Of a stretch of 64,000 bases of DNA, positions 1 through 8,484 are shown piece by piece. The position numbers and the translations under genes are program-made. The notes beneath the pieces were generated by a model that saw only the letters and a program-made list of their open reading frames with translations, was not told the DNA's origin and ran no database searches. The stretch is from CAWIVH01 sp963839475 (GTDB lineage: Bacteria; Acidobacteriota; UBA6911): positions 62,001 to 126,000 of the forward strand of contig CAWIVH010000005.1 in the NCBI GenBank assembly GCA_963839475.1, in the 5' to 3' direction. How positions within the stretch are numbered: position 1 is the first letter of the stretch; each line of letters starts with the position of its first letter.

Positions 1-632
1 TGGCAAAACAGGCGAAGGCGGGAGACCGCGTGGTGATTCTCCATCTGACCCTGGGCGAAGGCGGCGACCCGCGCAAAACTCCCCAGCAATACGGGGAGCA
101 GAAACGGAAGGAGGCGGTTGAGGCCGCCAAAGCCATCGGCGCGGAAGTCCTGTTTGGGCCCTACAAGGACGGGGAACTTCCCAATAACGACGAGGTGCGA
201 AGGTACGTCTCGGATGTCATACGCCAAGTCAAGCCCACCCATCTAATCACCCATTGGAAAAACAGCCTGCACAAGGATCACACGACGACTCATGCGGTCG
301 TGACAGATGCAACCCTGATGGCATCGCTCCCGGGTGTTCAAAGCATATTTCCCGCGCATCGCGGCCTCCGATCCATACTCTTCGCGGAGAACTGGGAGGA
401 CAAACCCGATTTCAATCCCTACGTCTATGTCGATGTTTCGGATTCGATTCAAGAGTGGGAAAAATGCGTGACACAGTACGAGTTTATCCGGGGAGGCGTA
501 TCCAAATACCCCTATCTGGAATACTACAAAGCCTTGCTGAAAGTGCGCGGGGCCGAGGGAGGAATCGGGCTGGCTGAGTGCTTTGATATTGACCCTTACG
601 GGAAAAAACAGGTCTACCGGTCCCTGCCCTGA
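1..632 (+). CDS. PIG-L family (LmbE-like) deacetylase, 5' end missing
   Basis: The reading frame is open from base 3 and already coding before the first possible internal start (GTG at 30), so the gene begins outside the window. The visible 209 residues fit the C-terminal three quarters of a PIG-L/LmbE zinc deacetylase: the VVILHLTLGEGG strand, the KEAVEAAKAIGAE helix, and a THWKNSLHKDHTTTH segment carrying the histidines that in this family help bind the metal. The N-terminal AHPDD-type motif would lie upstream and cannot be checked. Family members remove acetyl groups from N-acetylglucosaminyl or similar substrates; the substrate here is unknown. Its stop overlaps the convergent SRPBCC gene by 19 bases. 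Confidence 0.85.
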   Translation, partial: AKQAKAGDRVVILHLTLGEGGDPRKTPQQYGEQKRKEAVEAAKAIGAEVLFGPYKDGELPNNDEVRRYVSDVIRQVKPTHLITHWKNSLHKDHTTTHAVVTDATLMASLPGVQSIFPAHRGLRSILFAENWEDKPDFNPYVYVDVSDSIQEWEKCVTQYEFIRGGVSKYPYLEYYKALLKVRGAEGGIGLAECFDIDPYGKKQVYRSLP

Positions 633-1075
633 ACTGCAAAAAGCTTTGCCAGCTTTTCCTTCCTGTATCTAAAAATCTTTTCAACGTCTCGAGCGACGAA
701 CAGACGCCGAATAATTTCCCCGCCCCATACGGCATAGCGCACATCGTCGATGACGATGGTGCTGCTACCCGAGGCTTCGAAACGGTGCTCGTGGTGCCAC
801 ATCCTGTAAGGACCCCGGCGCTGTTCATCTACAAAGCGAAAGGGCGGATCCCATTCCGTGATTTCGCTTTTCCATCGCAGCGGGAAACCATGAATTTTGA
901 GCCTGTAATCAATCAACAGCCCTTTCCGCATTTTCAGGTCCGTCTCGGGGAGTATTTCGAAGCTGAGCCAGGGAGGGGTGATTACCTGCAAGTTTTGGGG
1001 GCTGGCGAAAAACGGGAAGATCTCATCGATCGGCCGTGGCAGCTCCTGACTCGTAATCAGGGAGAATATTCTCAT
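614..1075 (-). CDS. SRPBCC (START-like) family protein
   Basis: A 153-residue protein starting MRIFSLITSQELPRPIDEIF, the opening strand and helix of the SRPBCC ligand-binding fold, followed by a helix rich in aromatic residues and a curved sheet (WKSEITEWDPPFRF, HHEHRFE). The proteins bind hydrophobic ligands; no specific role can be read. I chose the ATG at 1075 because a longer reading frame upstream runs back through the hrpB gene. The start overlaps the hrpB stop in an ATGA arrangement (1072-1075), which suggests coupled translation as the last gene of the leftward string. Confidence 0.8.
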   Translation of the reverse strand: MRIFSLITSQELPRPIDEIFPFFASPQNLQVITPPWLSFEILPETDLKMRKGLLIDYRLKIHGFPLRWKSEITEWDPPFRFVDEQRRGPYRMWHHEHRFEASGSSTIVIDDVRYAVWGGEIIRRLFVARDVEKIFRYRKEKLAKLFAVQGRDR

Positions 1076-3618
1076 AGCACCTCCGGGTCGGGCCATGGGT
1101 GTTTCGGATACCGGCGCTGCAGCTCTTTTCGAATTGCCGGATAATGTTTTTTCCAAAATCCCGTGAGGTCGCGCGTGACCTGGACGGGCCTTCCATTCGG
1201 AGCCAGCAGATGCAGGGTTAATGGCAGGCGCCCGCCGCAGATAGCGGGCGTACGGTGGCAGGGGATGAAGTCCTGCAGCCTTGATTCGATCCATGGCGGC
1301 CTTCCGGATTCGTAGTGGATTTTGACCGTCCGCTTCGGATGAATCATGATTCGCTCCGGCGCCTCCCGGCGCAGAATTTCGCGCTGCCTTGCGGCTAATC
1401 CTGCCAGGATTCCTTCGCAAAGCGAGACGCTTTTGAGATCCGCCAGCCGGGTTCGCTCGATGCATGCCCTTTCGATGGTTGCCCGGAACAGGTCGGGGCC
1501 CACGGAAGGGAATCTCTGGTCCGGATAATGGATCGAGAGGCATTCGAGGCGCACCATCAAGGCTTGCATTTCCTGCTGGTCGGGGAAAACCCCGGGATTC
1601 TTAATGGCTGCTTCGGCAAGCATGGCTGCGGCTGCCGGCGATGGCGGCGCGGGATGGATTTTTTCCTCCAGGACGACTTGCCCGTAGGTGGTCCGCCGCT
1701 GTTCATCCACGCGGCCGGCCGGTTCGTTCCATACGATCCGGGTTTCTTCTATCAGAAACTCAGGAAACAGGTCCGCAATCCATTCCGGCTCGATTGCGGA
1801 AGCGAGCCGCACCCACACGGAGCCCGCTGTTCTGGAGGCCGGTTCGCCGCGGCGTTCCGTGACATCCAGTGCAGCCATCAGCTCAGCTTTGTGTACACCG
1901 CTCTCATCGGCAAGCCTCGCGCTGCCGCCTCCGGAGAGCAAGAGTTCTCGCGATGTGGAGGATCGCCTGCGTGCCACGCGATCGGGAAAGGCGGACAATA
2001 TGGCGATTTGGAGCGCTTCGTCCACCTCCTTGTCCGCATGAGGAGGCAATTTGCGACTGCCGGCGAGGCGTACCAGCTGCGCTTCTGCGCGGCGGACGCG
2101 ATCCAGGGCGCCCCGATCCAGCTTCATGGCTCGAAGCCGGCCAGGCTCAAAGCCTCCCTTCTCGGCTTCCCGATAGCTGTCCCGCATTTCGAGAAGATCG
2201 GAATCTGCATTGTGCCGCGTGACTCTTGTGCGGGACCCTGCCGAAAAGCCTGTCCGGGAATCCGATCTTATGTCCCGCTCCCCGAGCAGCGCGGCGAGGA
2301 GGATGCCATCCCTGGAACAGTTCCGGTTTTCGCTTTCGACGATCAGTCGGGCGAGCCGTGGGTGTAAAGGGAAACGGAGCATGCTTCTTCCGGTTGAGGT
2401 CAGGCTCCCGTGTACATCCAGTGCTCCAAGCCTGATGAGGATCTCTTCCGCGGCGTCGAGCGCTGCCGTCGGGGGCGGCTCAAACCATGGAAACGCCCGC
2501 GGATCCTCAATCCCGGCACCGTGCAGCATAAGGAGGGTTTCGGCCAAATCCGAGCGACGGATTTCAGGAATATCATGCTCGGGGCGGGATTCGAAATCCA
2601 TCTTCGTATATAGGCGGATCACTCGTCCGTTGCGGGTGCGGCCGGCGCGCCCGGCTCGTTGTGCGGCGGATGACCGGCTGATTTTGACGGTTTGCAGCAC
2701 AGGAAGCCCGCTCCAGGACGAATGCGAGGCGGCACGTGCCAGGCCCGAATCGATGACCGCCGCAATCCCGGGTATGGTGACAGACGTCTCGGCGACGTTG
2801 GTTGAGAGAATTATTTTTATCTTTTCAGACGGACGTATCGCTTCCTCCTGCGCCTCGGCCGGTAGATCGCCATGAAGAGGATAAAGTGCCAATCCTCCAT
2901 TGGAAACAGTTGCGGATAGAGCCTCGGCAGTCTTTCGGATCTCCGCAGCTCCCGGCAAAAATACCAGCACGTCCCCATCTAATCCTTCGCGGAGGAGGCG
3001 CAGCAGAGCAGCACGGGTCTTTTCTTCAAGCTTCAAATCGCTGGCTTTGTCCTCATGATCGATCCTCACGTCGTATAGGGTCCCTTCGCTCCTAATAATC
3101 GGGGCATTCCCGAGGAATGCGGCCAGGGGGGCAGCATCAAGAGTGGCTGACATCACCACCATTTTCAGGTCCGGCCGACCCTTTTGTTGCAGCTGGCGCA
3201 GGAAGGACAGGGCTAGATCGGTTGTGAGATGACGCTCGTGAAACTCGTCGAGGATGACGGCTGCAACTCCTCGAAGCTCAGGATCCTGTACGATGCGGCG
3301 CGAGAGAATCCCTTCCGTGACAAATCGGATCCGTGTGGCGGCGCTGCCGATTTGCTCGAACCGGACTGAATAGCCGACGGTGCCGCCCGGAGTCTGGCCC
3401 ATTTCCGCGGCTACCCGTCGTGCTGCCAGCCGAGTCGCAAGCCGGCGGGGCTCGAGGATGACGATTTCACCGGGGGCGGCTAACCCTCCGTCGAAGAGGG
3501 CGCGAGGCACCCGGGTCGTTTTTCCCGCTCCGGCAGGAGCGGTCAAAACCACCGCCGGCTCGCTTTTCACGGCGGCGACAATCTCGGGCAGGCAGGTATC
3601 AATCGGTAAAGGATCCAT
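1072..3618 (-). CDS. hrpB: ATP-dependent helicase HrpB (DEAH/RHA type)
   Basis: An 848-residue protein close to the usual 810-850 length of HrpB. Visible helicase motifs are Walker A APAGAGKTT (residues 27-35), DEFH (124-127), SAT (157-159), and the motif V-VI region with SSAAQRAGRAGR. The C-terminus carries the HrpB-specific domain ending with RRYPKHPWPDPEVL, a family signature. It is an RNA or nucleic-acid dependent ATPase of the DExH clade whose cellular role is poorly known in most bacteria. It lies between a ThDP enzyme and an SRPBCC gene. No clear Shine-Dalgarno precedes the ATG at 3618, so translation may depend on coupling with the upstream gene. Confidence 0.95.
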   Translation of the reverse strand: MDPLPIDTCLPEIVAAVKSEPAVVLTAPAGAGKTTRVPRALFDGGLAAPGEIVILEPRRLATRLAARRVAAEMGQTPGGTVGYSVRFEQIGSAATRIRFVTEGILSRRIVQDPELRGVAAVILDEFHERHLTTDLALSFLRQLQQKGRPDLKMVVMSATLDAAPLAAFLGNAPIIRSEGTLYDVRIDHEDKASDLKLEEKTRAALLRLLREGLDGDVLVFLPGAAEIRKTAEALSATVSNGGLALYPLHGDLPAEAQEEAIRPSEKIKIILSTNVAETSVTIPGIAAVIDSGLARAASHSSWSGLPVLQTVKISRSSAAQRAGRAGRTRNGRVIRLYTKMDFESRPEHDIPEIRRSDLAETLLMLHGAGIEDPRAFPWFEPPPTAALDAAEEILIRLGALDVHGSLTSTGRSMLRFPLHPRLARLIVESENRNCSRDGILLAALLGERDIRSDSRTGFSAGSRTRVTRHNADSDLLEMRDSYREAEKGGFEPGRLRAMKLDRGALDRVRRAEAQLVRLAGSRKLPPHADKEVDEALQIAILSAFPDRVARRRSSTSRELLLSGGGSARLADESGVHKAELMAALDVTERRGEPASRTAGSVWVRLASAIEPEWIADLFPEFLIEETRIVWNEPAGRVDEQRRTTYGQVVLEEKIHPAPPSPAAAAMLAEAAIKNPGVFPDQQEMQALMVRLECLSIHYPDQRFPSVGPDLFRATIERACIERTRLADLKSVSLCEGILAGLAARQREILRREAPERIMIHPKRTVKIHYESGRPPWIESRLQDFIPCHRTPAICGGRLPLTLHLLAPNGRPVQVTRDLTGFWKKHYPAIRKELQRRYPKHPWPDPEVL

Positions 3619-5194
3619 CGTTGGAGAAACTGAGTCGAAAAGCTCGATTTATAGTATAGCCTCGATCAAACTCGGACCCTGGACTGGAAAACGATTGCCC
3701 GAGTTGCTTGGCCAGCTCCTGGGCCGTATCGACTCGCACCGCCGGGACCCCCATTCCGCGGGCCAAGGATACCCAATCCAGGACGGGCCGATCTAGGTCC
3801 GTCATTCCGGCCGAAGCCGGACCCGACGCCTGCATTCCTGCCCGCGCCAATTCAATTTTAAGAATGCGGTAGCTGCGATTCGCGCAGATGATGGTAGTGA
3901 CGTTTAATCCCTCTCGTGCCTGAGTCCAAAGAGCCTGGTTGGTGTACATGGCGCTTCCGTCGGCCTGAAACGCCAGGACCCTCCTGTCGGGGCAGGCCAG
4001 GGCTGCGCCCGTGGCGCAGGGAAGCCCCATTCCTATCGACCCTCCTGTGTTGCCCAGGTAGGTGAAAGGCGGCGCTCCGGCCGAAATCTGAAAGTAGGGA
4101 TGGGCCGAGCTGACGGCTTCATCGACCAGGATCAAGCCTTCCATTTGCATGGAGGCGATGGCCTCCCCCAGACTTTGCGGCGTGATGGGCCCGCTGGGGC
4201 AGTGGGGCCGGACGAGAGGAGCGACCGGGCCATTCGCCGGGGCGCCGAGGGAGTCGGCCAAGGATTCCAGTGCATTTGCCGCATTTTCTTCGGGGCGTGC
4301 CAGGATGGCGAGCCGGGTGTGCTCGGGAGTCAATCGGCTGGGCAATCCAGGATAGCCGAAGAATGCGACAGGCTCCGTGGCCCCTGCGAGTATCAGGAAT
4401 TCGAATTCAGCCAGGCGCGCCAGAGCCTGCTCAGGGAAATAGGGCACCCGTTCGACTGCCGGAAGACCCGCGCCCCTTTCAAGCCGAGCGAGGAATGTCC
4501 CGGCGATAATGCTGCAGCCCGTGGCGGCCGAGATCCGCGCCGCTGCCAGCAGACCCGGGCGGAACAGTGCCTGTGTGCCCAAGAGCAAGGCGACGCGCCT
4601 GGATTTCTTCATGATTGCGCGGACGGACTCGAGAGCTTCTCCTGAGACAGGCGCCAACTCTTTCGCTGCTTCTGGAATTTCCACCGGTCCCTCTGCTTCC
4701 CCTGATTGACAATCCATCGGAACAATGAGAGTTGCCACATGGCCCCCTTGGGTGCGGGCAGCCGCCAGGGCTTCGGCGAAATCATGCGGGAGGCTGCGGG
4801 CGCTGGCGGAGGTGCGCACCCATGCTGAAACCGGTCGGGCCAGCGCAGCGATATCGGAAGTGAGCGGCGCATCCGCAGATATATGCCAGGTCATATGCTC
4901 ACCGACGAGATTCACTATCGGCGAACGCGCCCGGCGGGCATTGTGAAGATTGGCAATTCCATTGGCCAGGCCCGCTCCGTGGTGGAGCAAGGTAAGGGCT
5001 GGCCTGCCCGTCATCCGCGCATAACCGTCGGCAGCTCCAGTGCACACCCCTTCAAACAGGCCCAGGACCGATCGGAAACCGGGGATGGTTTCGAGAGCTG
5101 CCACCAAAGGCAATTCCGTTGTTCCGGGATTTGCCAGGCACAGTTCAATGCCCGCTTGCTTCGCTGTCAGGATCAAAGCCTCCGCTGCTTTCAT
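3599..5194 (-). CDS. Thiamine-diphosphate enzyme, acetolactate synthase large-subunit-like
   Basis: A ThDP-dependent decarboxylase/synthase with the three-domain order of the acetolactate synthase/benzoylformate decarboxylase superfamily. The N-terminal pyrimidine-binding domain contains LANPGTTELPLV and the conserved glutamate in GLFEGVCTGAADGYAR (Glu48). The C-terminal domain has the cofactor-binding stretch with ADGSAMYTNQALW and a following Asn in ICANRSYR. It resembles catabolic synthases more than anabolic IlvB, and no small subunit is nearby, so the substrate is uncertain. The last 30 residues are unlike the family. In the frame one base over, the end becomes GPSLIEAIL followed by TAA at 3649-3651, the normal family ending, so a one-base indel in the CCC run at 3677-3679 is likely. 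Corrected, the protein has 514 residues and no longer overlaps hrpB. Confidence 0.85.
   Translation of the reverse strand: MKAAEALILTAKQAGIELCLANPGTTELPLVAALETIPGFRSVLGLFEGVCTGAADGYARMTGRPALTLLHHGAGLANGIANLHNARRARSPIVNLVGEHMTWHISADAPLTSDIAALARPVSAWVRTSASARSLPHDFAEALAAARTQGGHVATLIVPMDCQSGEAEGPVEIPEAAKELAPVSGEALESVRAIMKKSRRVALLLGTQALFRPGLLAAARISAATGCSIIAGTFLARLERGAGLPAVERVPYFPEQALARLAEFEFLILAGATEPVAFFGYPGLPSRLTPEHTRLAILARPEENAANALESLADSLGAPANGPVAPLVRPHCPSGPITPQSLGEAIASMQMEGLILVDEAVSSAHPYFQISAGAPPFTYLGNTGGSIGMGLPCATGAALACPDRRVLAFQADGSAMYTNQALWTQAREGLNVTTIICANRSYRILKIELARAGMQASGPASAGMTDLDRPVLDWVSLARGMGVPAVRVDTAQELAKQLGQSFSSPGSEFDRGYTINRAFRLSFSNDGSFTD
3677..3679 (-). other. Probable single-base frame disruption in the ThDP enzyme gene
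   Basis: On the minus strand the coding sequence reads through GGG here. Removing one G changes the C-terminus from an unrelated tail into PGPSLIEAIL-stop, which fits the superfamily. It may be a real mutation affecting only the final residues or a homopolymer sequencing error. Confidence 0.6.
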
Positions 5195-5196
5195 AT

Positions 5197-8118
5197 CTAC
5201 TTGTCCAGGCTGGGGCTGCCGCTGACCTTCGGGTTCGAGACGGGTCCGGTCAGGGCGCGCATGACGGCTTCCAGGATGGATTGCCGGGCTTCTTCAACTA
5301 ATGTGTTTTTGCGGGTCGGGTGCACGCGATTCGTCAACAGGATGATAAACACTTCCCTAGGCGGATCGATCCAGATGGAGGTCCCGGTAAAGCCGGTATG
5401 GCCAAAGGCTTGAGGTGAAAAAACCCGCTCCGTCCACTTCCCGGGCACGGGCTTACCCCAGCCGAGGCCGCGTCCTCCTTCGGGAGATCCCTGCAGCGCC
5501 GTAAAACGCGCGATTGTTTCGGGATTAAAATAGCGGCGATGATCATAAAAACCGCGGTTGAGAAGAGTCTGGGCGAAGATCGCAAGGTCGTGAGCCGTGC
5601 TGAACAGTCCCGCATGGCCTGCGACACCCCCCATGGCAAATGCGTTTTCATCGTGAACTTCCCCGCGAATAATTCGATTGCGCCATGGATCGTCTTCTGT
5701 CGGGGCAATGCGCGGCAGCAGATTCTTTGCGGGTCTATATTCCGTCGATTTCATGCCCAAAGGGCCGAACAACCTGTCGGCAAGGATCTTTTCGAGCGGG
5801 CGCGCCGATGCTCTCGCAATAATCTCGCCGGCAAGGATCATGCTAAAGTCGCTGTAGACCGATTTGGTGCCCGGCGCATATTCGAGCGGGACGTCGAAAA
5901 TCAGCTTCAAAATGGCATTGTAGCCCTTGGCTTCCAGGTAGAGCGGCTTAAAAGCCGGCAGCCCGGCTGAGTGGGTGAGCAAATCAATAACTTTGATCTT
6001 TTCTTTTCCCTCACCTTTGAATTCGGGCAGATAGTCCTGGACGGGGGCGTTCAGAAGGAGTCGTCCGGATTCAACCAGCATCATGGCTGCCGAAGTCGTT
6101 GCGACGGCCTTCGATACCGACGCAAGATCATAAATGGTGTCGCCGGTGACTGCCGCGGAGGCATTGGAGTAGTCCAGCCGTCCCGCAGCGGTATCAAGCA
6201 CGACGGATCCCCGATAACCCACGACCAGGGCTGCGCCGGGGAATGCTTTCTTTTCGACGTAATCGGCGAGGACCTGCTCGGTTTCCCTGAAGGCGTCTTC
6301 CGGCAATCCCATCTCCTGGGGAGGTTTTTTTCCCAAAGTCAAATCAAGCCGGGGCAACTGCACGCCGTCTCCAATCCTGGCATATTCCGGGATGGATACA
6401 GGCATTCTTCCGGTGATGGCAATTTCCCCGGAAAGAGCTTTGGCGACGGAGGAGAAGGAAACGTCCGCGTAGCTGAAACTGCAGATGTATCCTGCGACCT
6501 TCGGGACCGCCCGCAAAACGTAGGGATTTCCGAAGGCGAGCAGCATGACCGGCTTGCCTGATGCCTGGAGCTTCTCGATTGCCTGCCTGTGATTTTCCGG
6601 CATCGCAAGGCTTCCCTTTCCAGAAATCACCCGGACCAGCGTGCTGCACAGGATGATGTCGGAATCCGAGGCGGTTTTTATAATTCCGCGAATCATCTCA
6701 TCGGGAGTCCTGGCATCAATAGTTCCCGATCGCAGCGAAGGAAATCTGCGTCTTAAATCTGCCTGGAATGCCGTGCCCGGGGAAGGATCCGAGTCCGATG
6801 AGAGAACGAGGCTGTAGATTTTCTGCGCCTTGAGCGGATTGAGAGGCAGCAGGTGCTGGTCGTCCCTCACCAGGGTTATTGCCTTTTCCGCCATTGTTTG
6901 GGCCAGTTGCTGGCTTTCGGGGGAAGCGATAATTGCGGCGATCGGATCGAGGGGAGTCACCCGCTTTTTGTGCAGTCCCAAGGCGGTCTTGGCGCTCAGC
7001 ACTCTTTCCACCGATTGATCAATCCGGGCAACCGAAATGTCCCCGCGCTCCACGGCGCGCACCACCTCGTTGATTGCCACTTCAGTGTCCGGTGGCAGCA
7101 AGAGCAGGTCGGCTCCGGCCTGAAGGGCTCGAACTGCGGCCAGCCCTCCCCAGAATCGCGTGGTGATGCCTCCCATTTCCATGGCGTCGGTGACAACCAG
7201 CCCCTTGAAATGCAGTGTGTTTCGGAGCAGCCCGGTCAGGATCTTCGGTGACAGTGTTGCTGGCGTGCCGCTCTCACCGGTTATTTTGGGAACGGCGACA
7301 TGCGCGGTCATGATGGAGTCTACGCCAGCGGCAATCGCGGCGCGAAACGGCACCAACTCCACTGTGTTCAACCGTTCCTCGTCCGAGGCTACGACTGCGA
7401 GCCCGATATGAGTATCGGTTGCGGTATCGCCATGCCCCGGAAAATGCTTGGCGGTGGTCATGACTCCGTTATCCCTGGCCCCCCGAATGTAGGCTGAGCC
7501 CAAGCGGGCTACCAACTGCGGATCCTCCCCGAATGACCTTATATTGATGACTGGATTGTCCGGGTTATTGTTTACATCCATGACCGGCGCATAGATCCAA
7601 TGGACACCCATGGCCCGAGCCTCTCTGGCGGTAATGGCTCCCTCGCGGTATGCCAGTTCCTCGGAACCTGCGGCGCCCAAGGCCATCGTCCACGGGAAAG
7701 AGGTGGTATCTGCTATGCGGAACGAAGCGCCCCGTTCGAAGTCAGCCGAGACCAGCAGCGGCAGCGCGGATGCTTTTTGCAGGTCATTGAGAAGCACTGC
7801 GGATTCATAGACATTTCCAGCAAAAAGGATTACGCCGCCTACCCGGTTCTGCCGCACTTCTTTTTCTAGATCGAGGAACTCCCGGCTCTGATGGTTCAGA
7901 AACTTGCCGTTTACCCTGACGGCTATCAACTGGGCCACCTTGTCCCGGAGCGTCATGGCTTTCATCGTTTTTGCGATCCAGGACTTGTCCGGGTTCGCGA
8001 ATTTGTAGGTCGCTACGGGTTGGGTTACCGGGCGCTTCGCCGCAGGAGATACAGCAGTTGCGGAGTAGACAGAACACAAAAGAACCGCGAAGCAAAAACC
8101 AATCCGTTTTGATTTCAT
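5197..8118 (-). CDS. Secreted GH3 beta-N-acetylhexosaminidase fused to a class C beta-lactamase-like serine hydrolase
   Basis: A 973-residue exported protein. Residues 1-23 look like a signal peptide. Residues about 45-385 form a NagZ-like GH3 barrel with KHFPGHGDTATDTH (224-237), the N-acetylhexosaminidase signature carrying the catalytic His/Asp dyad, and the nucleophile Asp in VVTDAMEM (311). A GH3 C-terminal sandwich follows (about 410-585). Residues about 605-960 form a beta-lactamase/PBP4*-type hydrolase with SVSK (667-670), YSD (755-757) and HTGFTG (907-912). Known relatives of this architecture are thought to process cell-wall muropeptides or amino-sugar glycosides, with the serine hydrolase as an esterase or peptidase; its substrate here is not known. 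The gene leads the leftward string, two bases before the ThDP gene. The start is at 8118 after a weak AGG. Confidence 0.92.
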   Translation of the reverse strand: MKSKRIGFCFAVLLCSVYSATAVSPAAKRPVTQPVATYKFANPDKSWIAKTMKAMTLRDKVAQLIAVRVNGKFLNHQSREFLDLEKEVRQNRVGGVILFAGNVYESAVLLNDLQKASALPLLVSADFERGASFRIADTTSFPWTMALGAAGSEELAYREGAITAREARAMGVHWIYAPVMDVNNNPDNPVINIRSFGEDPQLVARLGSAYIRGARDNGVMTTAKHFPGHGDTATDTHIGLAVVASDEERLNTVELVPFRAAIAAGVDSIMTAHVAVPKITGESGTPATLSPKILTGLLRNTLHFKGLVVTDAMEMGGITTRFWGGLAAVRALQAGADLLLLPPDTEVAINEVVRAVERGDISVARIDQSVERVLSAKTALGLHKKRVTPLDPIAAIIASPESQQLAQTMAEKAITLVRDDQHLLPLNPLKAQKIYSLVLSSDSDPSPGTAFQADLRRRFPSLRSGTIDARTPDEMIRGIIKTASDSDIILCSTLVRVISGKGSLAMPENHRQAIEKLQASGKPVMLLAFGNPYVLRAVPKVAGYICSFSYADVSFSSVAKALSGEIAITGRMPVSIPEYARIGDGVQLPRLDLTLGKKPPQEMGLPEDAFRETEQVLADYVEKKAFPGAALVVGYRGSVVLDTAAGRLDYSNASAAVTGDTIYDLASVSKAVATTSAAMMLVESGRLLLNAPVQDYLPEFKGEGKEKIKVIDLLTHSAGLPAFKPLYLEAKGYNAILKLIFDVPLEYAPGTKSVYSDFSMILAGEIIARASARPLEKILADRLFGPLGMKSTEYRPAKNLLPRIAPTEDDPWRNRIIRGEVHDENAFAMGGVAGHAGLFSTAHDLAIFAQTLLNRGFYDHRRYFNPETIARFTALQGSPEGGRGLGWGKPVPGKWTERVFSPQAFGHTGFTGTSIWIDPPREVFIILLTNRVHPTRKNTLVEEARQSILEAVMRALTGPVSNPKVSGSPSLDK

Positions 8119-8484
8119 AACTTAACCTGAGAAAAGATCAAATCCCTGAATATGGAGTCGGAAGCATACTATCACAGCAAGCCCGAACCCTAGCCGGAGC
8201 GGAAGCGGACCGGCGAAGGGGACGCACATTTTATAAATCCACAATGGGAACGAATCATGTTATTTTTCGAGGCGGCATCATGACGATTCGCCCGTGATAC
8301 GATTACCGAAATATCCGGGCGCGGCCGGAGGGGTGCCGTAAACGGCTGAGCAATTGATAAAAAGAACCTTCGCTTCTAGGAGCGAGCGGTTTCCGCCCGG
8401 CCTCCGGAGCCCCACGATTGGTCCGGGATATCGCGGAAACTGAAATGGGAAAAACCTCTTGAGGTAATATCAGGGCAGATCACC
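8119..8484. other. Divergent intergenic region between the GH3 fusion and phosphoglucomutase genes
   Basis: These 366 bases hold no convincing reading frame. They must contain the leftward promoter for the GH3 string, with a candidate extended -10 at 8166-8174, and a rightward promoter for pgm that I could not pin down. A small hairpin (CGCT/AGCG around 8371-8386) lies in the pgm leader. Confidence 0.5.
8166..8174 (-). promoter_or_regulatory. Candidate extended -10 promoter for the GH3/serine hydrolase gene
   Basis: The minus strand reads TGATAGTAT, which matches an extended -10 (TGnTAnnAT). It lies about 50 bases before the start codon at 8118. No good -35 is visible, as is common with extended -10 sites. 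Confidence 0.4.

Noticed and set aside
8330..8369. A string resembling parts of a TPP riboswitch (GGGGTGCC, GGCTGAG, GAACCT)
   Set aside because: The TGAGA adenine and the later GAT...GG region are missing, the arms do not fold into the known shape, and the next gene (pgm) has no link to thiamine.
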